NCBI GenBank assembly: GCA_948470475.1
Contig: OX419337.1
Location: 28,249,372 to 28,313,371, forward strand
Reading direction: 5' to 3'
Origin: Galaxea fascicularis
Lineage: Eukaryota > Cnidaria > Anthozoa > Scleractinia > Euphylliidae
DNA length: 64,000 nucleotides
The notes under the pieces: model-generated
The model's input: the letters and a program-made list of their open reading frames with translations, nothing else
The model's database searches: none
What the model was told of the DNA's origin: nothing
Position numbers and translations under genes: made by a program
Shown here: piece by piece, positions 57,078 through 64,000 of the stretch
How positions within the stretch are numbered: position 1 is the first letter of the stretch
Layout: each line of letters opens with the position of its first letter

Positions 57078-58975
57078 AGAAGAAGTTTTATTGTCTTGTG
57101 AAGTGGGTGGAGAAGGGCTGGGTTCGATGGTAGGTGGAGAGTGTCCTTTTTCCTAGGGAGAATAAGAGGTGGTGCAATAAGCATGTTAGCAAGGTATGGC
57201 CACCATGGTTGAGTAGGCCAGTGAGGTACAACAAGAAGGCCCGTTGCTTTGTCTTCTTGCACTTTTTGCAGCACTTTCTGAATTATACAGAATGGGGGAA
57301 AAGCATAAAAGGAAAATTTGGTCCACTGTATATGAAAGGCATTGACAGCATACGACCCAGGGTCGGGTTGATAGGAAACATATCTTTTACATTTGTAATT
57401 TAGCCGAGATGCGAAAAGGTCAATGTCCGGCTGAAATTTTATCTCAGCTATCGCCTTCTGAAACACAACGGGATTGAGGCTCCATTCAGTCTCCCGTCGT
57501 GTTTTGCGTGACTCAGCATCTGCAGCAGTATTGTTTATTCCTGGGATGTGGGAGGCAGTAAGCCAGATGTTATGTGTTATACACCACTCCCAGATATCAA
57601 TAACTAGCCGATTAATAGTGTTTGAGTGGCACGTTCCCATTTGATTTAAGCATGCCACTGCTGTCGTGTTATCAATAAGGACAGTGATTGATTTCCCTGA
57701 TATTATATCCGAAAAGGATTTTAACCCTAGGAGAACTGCTTTGGTCTCTAGGTAGTTGATGTGATTTTCTGCTTCATCTGCAGTCCAAGACCCACCTGTG
57801 GGAGTACCCTGGCATGTGCAGCCCCACCCTGTTTTTGAGGCATCAGTAGTCATAGTTACTTTTGGTGTATAATGACTGATTGGGTTGAAAGCTGTCTCAA
57901 TTGATTCAATCCACCATCGAAGGTCACTGATCGCGTCTGGTGATAGGGACATAGGGCTCTCAAAGTTACCCCTACACTGCTTTAGGGCCTGGGTTTTATC
58001 AATCTCAATCCACCGATAATGGAGGGGCCCATACATTACACCAGGAAAGCTGGATGTGAGAAGACCTAAGACCTGTGCTACTTGTCTTATTGAAGGTAGA
58101 AATGAATCCACAAGTTGTTTACAGGCATTTTTAACTCTACATGCCTTGTCAGGCGTAAGAGAAATTCTCATCAAGATAGAGTCCAAAATGAAACCCAGAA
58201 ATACCAATCGTTGGGTGGGAACCAAAACAGATTTTTCGGGATGCACTACAAGACCCAGGTTGTCAAACAGTGTAACTGTATCAATGATATTTTGGACACA
58301 GTGATCATGAGTAGCAGCTTGCAAATATGAATCATCAATGTAGGCAACTGATAAGTGGCCCATTTGTCTGAGTGTGGAGTATACAGGCTTAAGAAGCTTG
58401 GTGAATTTTCTGGGGCAAAACGCTAGTCCATTAGGAAAGCATGTAAACTCGTACAAATCGCCCCGCCAGGAGAATTTTAGGTATTTCCGGTCCTGTTTAG
58501 CAATAGAAACGGAGTAGTATGCATCCTTTAAATCAATAGATGCCATATAGCATCCAGGTGTCATCATCGCAACAGCAGTCCAAATCGTATCCATTTTAAA
58601 ATGGTGGTATACTACGTACTGATTCAGCGATTTCAAGTTCAGAATCATTCGGTACGAGCCATCTTTTTTCGGCCGCAAAAATACAGATGAGATAAAGTCA
58701 CCCTTCTCGTGTTTCGACTGCTGAATTACGCCTTTTGCGAGCAGTGACAAAATCTCGCAATCAATAAATTCTGCTTCCTCCTGGGACCATGTTGGTTGGT
58801 ATGGAGGTTTAATTTGTAGAGGAGTTTGGGTAAACTCGATGCTTTGCCCAGCTACGGTTTCCAGAATTTCTGGATCCGAAGTAAGGATACGCCATTGCTC
58901 AATGTGGTCAGTAAGCTGACCAGCCTGAAAATGTTTGGCCTTAAACCTGTAATACTCCACAAGACCTGGTAGCAA
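56909..58975 (-). CDS. Reverse transcriptase / RNase H polyprotein of DIRS1-type element
   Basis: 688 codons counted from TTG 58975; the frame stays open upstream and overlaps the end of gag, so it is probably expressed by frameshift or readthrough. RT motifs: SYRMILNLKSLN, MASIDLKDAYYSV (about 145-157), FTCFPNGLAFCPRKF, catalytic AYIDDSY (212-215), LVFLGFILDS. RNase H: MTTDASKTGWG (about 376), NYLETKAVLLGL, VLIDNTTAV, HIPGINNTAADAESR. A conserved DIRS-type C-terminal region follows (DIDLFASRLNYK, FYAFPPFCII, VVPHWPTQPWWPYL). Intact. Confidence 0.9.
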   Translation of the reverse strand: MLPGLVEYYRFKAKHFQAGQLTDHIEQWRILTSDPEILETVAGQSIEFTQTPLQIKPPYQPTWSQEEAEFIDCEILSLLAKGVIQQSKHEKGDFISSVFLRPKKDGSYRMILNLKSLNQYVVYHHFKMDTIWTAVAMMTPGCYMASIDLKDAYYSVSIAKQDRKYLKFSWRGDLYEFTCFPNGLAFCPRKFTKLLKPVYSTLRQMGHLSVAYIDDSYLQAATHDHCVQNIIDTVTLFDNLGLVVHPEKSVLVPTQRLVFLGFILDSILMRISLTPDKACRVKNACKQLVDSFLPSIRQVAQVLGLLTSSFPGVMYGPLHYRWIEIDKTQALKQCRGNFESPMSLSPDAISDLRWWIESIETAFNPISHYTPKVTMTTDASKTGWGCTCQGTPTGGSWTADEAENHINYLETKAVLLGLKSFSDIISGKSITVLIDNTTAVACLNQMGTCHSNTINRLVIDIWEWCITHNIWLTASHIPGINNTAADAESRKTRRETEWSLNPVVFQKAIAEIKFQPDIDLFASRLNYKCKRYVSYQPDPGSYAVNAFHIQWTKFSFYAFPPFCIIQKVLQKVQEDKATGLLVVPHWPTQPWWPYLANMLIAPPLILPRKKDTLHLPSNPALLHPLHKTIKLLLCHLSGNTSQARAFQQQLQTSSCKRGSREPKNNTNHTYNDGNCTVVNRKLILFQHL

Positions 58976-59025
58976 TGAACGATATTCGCTTACCTTGAGT
59001 GCTGGTAATACATCGACAAAGGGAT

Positions 59026-60084
59026 TTATTTCCTTTGTTGTTGGTCTGCACGTTTCGTGCGGGGATAAAATGGCTTGCCCTTGTGCTGCCGACTCTGCGT
59101 CGGCGGCGCTCGTGATAAAAAAGGCCTGTTGTGTTGTTTATTCTGGTTGAAGTTTTGACCATAATAGGCACGCCGCGGAGGATGAGAGGAACTTGTTGTG
59201 CTGCTGATCTTGTTAGTGGCTCGGATGTGGGTCAACTGTGTCTGCAGTTCGTCGCCAAATAGGAGCTCTGTCAAAGGCACGTTCGCCGAGCAAAGGTCAC
59301 CGTAGTCCTTATGAAGGTTTGGTTTGATGTCTTCACGACGAAGCTGAGAAAGCTCAAAACTGGCATGGCCTAGCAAGGCTATAGCATCTGTAGTCATTAC
59401 TACAAGCTCGTTAAATTCCTCGGCAAAGGTGCTATCAACTTTGGCTTTCAATGTTAGCAGCATTTCTGTGGATTTCACAGCGATGTGACCAACCTTAGTC
59501 AGATTGGTCTGAAGGCGGGAAAACTTGAGATCTTTCCCTCGTGCTGGCCTTGGAAGCTTGCTCCAAATCTCTTCGTTCACTTTAGGCACAACGATCTTTG
59601 CACAGTTGACAGGGCGATGGTATTTATCGACCTTCGCTTTCAGCTGGTCGTCGCTTAGTTTGTGTAGCCAGCTTTTATTAGCGACTGTTGCGAGCTTTTC
59701 TGAGACCGGTGCAGCGGTTCGCTCGGCCTCGTCTAGTGATTGAGCAATATCGTCAAGCACGTCGTCCTGACTCTCAGCCGTGTTCAGTGGCTTATCTTGG
59801 GCTGATTGGCCCTCAGTAAGGAGGTCATTTACCTCGGTAGAAACACCTGATTCAGGCGAACTACGTAGCCTTTTAGGAGCAGATTCTGCCTCTTTACCGT
59901 CGTGGTCGTCCACGTTGCGGAGACGTTTGAGCGAGTCACTCATTGCGGCCATATTCGAGTTTAAACTGGCCAACACCGGAGTCAACATTCGCAGGAGGTT
60001 GTCCTGTTGAGCATCCATTCGATCGTCTGAAATTCCATCAGCGAGGAGGGCGGTTTCGTCTTCTAGGGAAATATTAACGTTCAT
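59026..60084 (-). CDS. Gag-like protein of DIRS1-type element
   Basis: 352 residues from ATG 60084, just inside the 5' terminal repeat. Acidic N-terminus, then a region typical of DIRS gag (KVDKYHRPVNCAKIVVPKVN, EEIWSKLPRPARGKDLK), and a basic Gln/Arg/Pro-rich tail. There is no cysteine zinc motif, in contrast to the gag at 9861-11150. Confidence 0.75.
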   Translation of the reverse strand: MNVNISLEDETALLADGISDDRMDAQQDNLLRMLTPVLASLNSNMAAMSDSLKRLRNVDDHDGKEAESAPKRLRSSPESGVSTEVNDLLTEGQSAQDKPLNTAESQDDVLDDIAQSLDEAERTAAPVSEKLATVANKSWLHKLSDDQLKAKVDKYHRPVNCAKIVVPKVNEEIWSKLPRPARGKDLKFSRLQTNLTKVGHIAVKSTEMLLTLKAKVDSTFAEEFNELVVMTTDAIALLGHASFELSQLRREDIKPNLHKDYGDLCSANVPLTELLFGDELQTQLTHIRATNKISSTTSSSHPPRRAYYGQNFNQNKQHNRPFLSRAPPTQSRQHKGKPFYPRTKRADQQQRK

Positions 60085-60248
60085 TTTATCTCGGAGGCCA
60101 ACTTTCGTCGGCCTGACTGCTTGAGAACCGAACGCAACTGACTGCTTGCTTGCCGCGCGCTATCTCACGTGACTTCGTAGCGACTTTGACCAATGACGAA
60201 GTAGAATTTAAAATGTATACCAGCACTAAAAAGAACACCTTTTCTTTA

Positions 60249-60434
60249 CTAACCCTGCAAAGTTTCAACATATCAGGTGTAATATCAGATGAGAAAATGT
60301 AAGTTGAAATTTGACAAATTTACATACGTTTTGATTGGGGGTATACGCCCGAACGTCTGTAAATTTGTGAAATTTCAACTTACATTTTCCCAGCTGATAT
60401 TACACCTGATATGCTGAAACTTTGCAGAGTTACT
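60249..60434. mobile_element. Foldback MITE beside the DIRS1-type element
   Basis: Arms 60249-60325 and 60354-60434 share CATATCAGGTGTAATATCAG and AAAATGTAAGTTGAAATTT, with a loop of about 28 nt. It begins 40 bp from the 5' end of the retrotransposon. Confidence 0.75.
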
Positions 60435-61036
60435 CAAGTAAAGGCGTTCTTCCTATTTCTGATATCAGTTTTTCATTCAGTTCAATTTTAACTCATTCAA
60501 ATAGATTGCCGCCATTTTGGAGAAGGGTCAATTTACTAGCCTGTCACGATTATCTAAGCTACCTGCAGGTTAGTCTAAATTGTAACATTTCTATTCATTT
60601 TATTTTAATAAACCTTTGTATAACTTATGAACCCATCAATGTTGGCGTTATGAAACTCCCAAATGTTGGGATCCCCTGGGAGTGTTATGAATGTCAGCTG
60701 TCAGTCACGCAGGCAGTGGACAGTTGAAGTGGACAGTCACGCCATCAAGTGCACTGTGGGTAGTCGACTGTTATCATGGCGGATTAATTTGTCTTGCACG
60801 AATTGTGAATTGACTATGGGTGTTGTTACTTAACTTTGTTCAAACAATAGAGTGTTATTACATGTTGTATAGGCGAGAAATACTTAAGAAAAGGGTTCCT
60901 TCCAGCGGCCTGGTGAAGTAAATTATGGACCGGTGTTAAATTGTGAAATTTGTCCGTCATCACAAGAGCAGTACACCACCGATCCTTTGATTGAAATTGC
61001 TCGACGTTTCGCTGACGAAATTTTGCTCAGTACAGG
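60435..61036 (+). promoter_or_regulatory. Presumed promoter and 5' UTR of the following gene
   Basis: About 600 bp with no ORF that fits the downstream exons. It should hold the transcription start of the gene beginning at 61037. No TATA box stands out. Confidence 0.3.
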
Positions 61037-63961
61037 ATGGCTTCGGCTGCAGAAAGTAATGAGATATGCGAAGAAGATGAAGACAATACAGCTAATAACA
61101 ACGAACAAGTTTCAGTTCCCAGCGAAGGTTCGTCTATCTCAAACTGGTTTTCTATTAGTAAGCTTAAGCTTATTTATTATTTGTATCTGCCATTGGCACC
61201 TTTGGTCTTGACTTCTTGATCCCTGCATTTAGTAAATCTTGGTGTCAATTTTTTACTTGTCTTCTCTCTAATCAGGATTGAGAAGGTCGTCTTCGGACTC
61301 AAAAATCAAGAAATTACGACGAAAAATATCTCAGGGCCTACGACTCTGTGAGTATGAATGAAGCTGGCTAGAAAGCCAAAATATAAAAGTTTCGTGCATT
61401 GACTACAGATCGATTTTTTTGTAGAACGAAACTACCGTGAACTAATGCTATTAGAATTTTTTTGACATTGTCACTACATATACTTGTGGGCTACCGAAAG
61501 GTATAGATGTTGTTTGTAAGTGGAGTCTTTACGGATCAATATTCCAGCCGCAGGCAAGAAGGTTGTTTTGAATAGATCCATAGACCTTCTCTAGTACTTG
61601 GACTAACTTACTCAGGTGTGAAGGCTTTCATGACATGAATATAACTACTGAGGCGACGAAATTTTAGAGGAGATATGTTCTATGAAGCTGTCGAATTTCC
61701 TTGTGTTGTGTTTTCAGCATTCATACGGGATGAAACTGAAGGAATTGATATCGCATCAGAAAATAATCATCTGCATGTCGAGGTTAGTGGCTTCATAATT
61801 TATTCATTTTTTTGTTATTTAATCGTTATATTAGTTTTCCGCGATAGATCATTTATTGACCGAATTCCGAAAACATCTGGTAACGTGGTGTCAGATTTTA
61901 TTTCTTTTTAAAACATTAATCCACAACAAGCTTTATTGTGGGACTATAAAGAAAATGACTCCTAAAATAAAATTAAGGTCACACATCATCACATGCATTA
62001 ATTATTCTCCTCTTTCTTACTGTGACCAATATTCGAGAGGTATAGGTGTTTCGACACTTTTATTTTCTTCACAAAGAAATAAACTGAAACCACCAGACTA
62101 ACTTCATAAGAACATTTTTGACATGAATTATACTTTAATTTACCTTTTGTGTATAATTGCTTAAAGAACAGGAATACGTCATTGTTATAACATATGACAA
62201 AATTTTATTGTGAAGCCAATATTCACATCAATGACATATGGTATGTGGTGAGTATTGCTATTATTATAACTTGACACATATGCATTCACTTTTTATTGTA
62301 TTTTGCAATAACATCAGACAAAACATGTTATTATGATATTGCCAGCATAATAACCCTTAATCATCCATAAATGTTAATTTCTAATCACATTATCCCCCTC
62401 AGACTAATTAGGCATGTGACATAAATCGAAAAGAATGTTCTGCTCCAAGTAAGGCAGAACAATGTTCTCGGCAAGTCATGTTTTTAATTTGAATTCATTT
62501 ACTCAATTAGACATACAGTATCAACTTGAACTTTCTTAACTGACACACACTGAAAGGTTAAAATCCAGTGCAACAATTTGTATACAGTAGCACAGCCATA
62601 CGACCACCCAGTTAATATGACCACATTTCTGTGGCCTGAATAGCAAAAACCTACTTATTTTCTTATTGGAAAACCTTGTTCAAGGTTGCAAATAATTTTT
62701 TTTCAGAAGCAGGTCATTTGTCAGGTCAGAGACCAGACCTGATTGGACATGGAAACAGTCTTGTCGGACAAAAAAAATGCTAAGTGAAAGAGCAAACTTA
62801 AGAATTCAACAAAAAGTGCCTGGTCAGAGTGACAGACCAGACTAATACTTCGCCGGTCAAAACGTCTGTTATTTGCAGCCTTGTTGTTAATCCAACCGCC
62901 CCATACGGCCAAATTTTCATTTTCTGACAATGGTGGTATTAATAGGGTTCCACCGTTTGTTAAATGAGACATGTCTTTAAGTGCTAATAATTTGTATGAG
63001 CATGATTATCCTCTTTACTTTTGTTCATATATCTCATAGAACACCAGTCAAGAAAATATGGGTAAACTTTAAAGGCATTCTGTCCTTAATGATCATTTCC
63101 TTTATTCTCATAACTGTGTTAACAAGGAGTTGAATTGTAAAGAGAAATTAATTTTCATCATCAGGTCTTAAAAATCCGAAAATCAACATGCTTATTCTCA
63201 CCACATTTCTCTATAAATTTCTTCTGGCACTTGTTGAGAGAATGAAAACATTCCACCTACAGCAATCCCTCTCATTGATCTTACAGAGGGGGGAGGAACA
63301 GAATAGGAAGGAGGGAGAAGTGGCCCAAAAAAAGTTGGGAGGAGGGAGAAATAGGGGGAAAAAGTAGGGAGGAGGAAGAAAAAGAAAAGTTGGGAGTAGG
63401 GAGAATTGAACTGGATGGACCTGGATGAGTAGGGAGGAGGGAGAAATTGGCTCAGAAAGTAGGGAGAAGGGAGATTTACTCCCCTGTTCCTCCCCCCTCC
63501 TTACAGTGTGTGTTTGTACTGTAGCCGTTACACTTTTTTCTTTATGCAGAATGATGTTTTTGAAAGTGATGGCACTGTCCCATCACTAGTTTCAAACAAG
63601 ATTGGAAGACCAGGTGTTAGAAGGACTGTGTCTGACTCCATTGGTGCGCGACTGAGAAAGATCAGCTTTGAGATTGGAAATGGCAGAAGAAGCTCTGATG
63701 AGTATATGAATGATGAATTTAAAAACATACCACAGGTGTGTATTACAGCAGTGTTAGTAAAAAATACATCAAGTGGGGGATGGTTGTAGTATAGTTGGAT
63801 GTGACAATTGAGCCATTAAGGCCCATAAAGGAAGGGGCGATAATGCTCCAATTGTCACATCCAGGCAGAGGAAGTGGGTATGGTCCTTAGATAATTTTGA
63901 AATCTGGAAGCTTGGAAATTTCCAGCATTTAGGGAACCAGATTGGGCGAATAGATTTAAAG
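61037..63961 (+). CDS. Unidentified gene, first 4-5 exons, runs off the window
   Basis: ATG 61037 in good context (CAGGATGG). Exons: 61037-61157, 61276-61347, 61718-61782, 63550-63735, and a possible 63926-63961. All have GT-AG ends and the phases match, which is strong support for a real gene. The N-terminus is acidic (ESNEICEEDEDNTANNNEQ), then basic/Ser-rich (RLRRSSSDSKIKKLRRKI). Exon 4 encodes GRPGVRRTVSDSIGARLRKI and NGRRSSDEYMNDEFKNIPQ, with RRTVSD and RRSSDE resembling basophilic kinase sites. No signal peptide or membrane segment. I do not recognise the family. If exon 5 is real, its HLGNQIGRIDLK faintly recalls the entry to a C2 domain, which is only a guess. Confidence 0.6.
63287..63500. 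mobile_element. Purine-rich MITE, copy 2 (inverted relative to 43649-43858)
   Basis: Bounded by AGGGGGGAGGAACAG and CTGTTCCTCCCCCCTCC with TTACAG at 63281-63286 and 63501-63506. The interior is the reverse complement of the copy at 43649. It ends 49 bp before exon 4 of the unidentified gene. Confidence 0.75.
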
Positions 63962-64000
63962 GTAATTTTCTTGTAACAACACCAACAATGACATTATTAT

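Larger units (their letters stand above)
55745..60208 (-). mobile_element. DIRS1-type tyrosine-recombinase retrotransposon with inverted terminal repeats
   Basis: About 4.5 kb, read on the minus strand: 5' terminal repeat (60208-60137), gag, RT/RNase H, tyrosine recombinase, complementary region, 3' terminal repeat (55813-55745). The two ends are inverted copies of about 70 bp sharing CACGTGAGATAGCGCGCGGC and GCAAGCAAGCAGTCAGT, with several differences in the outer half. Inverted ends and an internal complementary region separate DIRS1-type from PAT/Ngaro-type elements. All ORFs are open. The exact outer limits are uncertain because the left side is itself palindromic. Confidence 0.8.

Overview
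This is animal nuclear DNA, most likely from a cnidarian and probably a stony coral or related anthozoan. The genes have many small exons with GT-AG introns, or are single-exon Frizzled receptors. They lie in AT-rich sequence crowded with short palindromic inverted-repeat elements. Two tyrosine-recombinase retrotransposons (DIRS order) are also present. The species assignment is an inference from gene structure and repeat style; no search was run.

Layout. 1-13071 (+) is the 3' part of a La-related protein 4 gene (LARP4): 14 exons that join in frame from the RRM to the conserved C-terminal motif. Its last intron (5948-12936) carries an antisense, apparently complete PAT/Ngaro-type element at about 6125-11542, with gag, RT/RNase H, tyrosine recombinase and split direct repeats. 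Intron 8 is almost entirely a tRNA-derived SINE. 13072-23426 is intergenic and rich in miniature inverted-repeat elements. 23427-25058 (+) is an intronless Frizzled 5/8-like receptor. 25059-47712 has no gene I can support; it holds a long palindrome of tRNA-like sequences, a TTAA-flanked piggyBac-like element, an inverted-repeat element with broken ORFs, and other foldback repeats. 47713-49356 (-) is a second intronless Frizzled, 1/2/7-like, convergent with the first. 49400-55700 is gene-poor. About 55745-60208 is a second retrotransposon, of DIRS1 type with inverted terminal repeats (antisense gag, RT/RNase H, recombinase). From 61037 to the window end (+) are the first exons of a gene I could not identify.

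Functionally, the two Frizzled genes encode seven-pass Wnt receptors of different subfamilies placed side by side, and the LARP4 gene encodes a cytoplasmic mRNA-binding protein. The remaining structure is mostly mobile DNA. Its best features are the complete split-repeat architecture of the first DIRS-order element, whose repeat pairs look identical by eye, and the coexistence of two different DIRS-order architectures within 50 kb.
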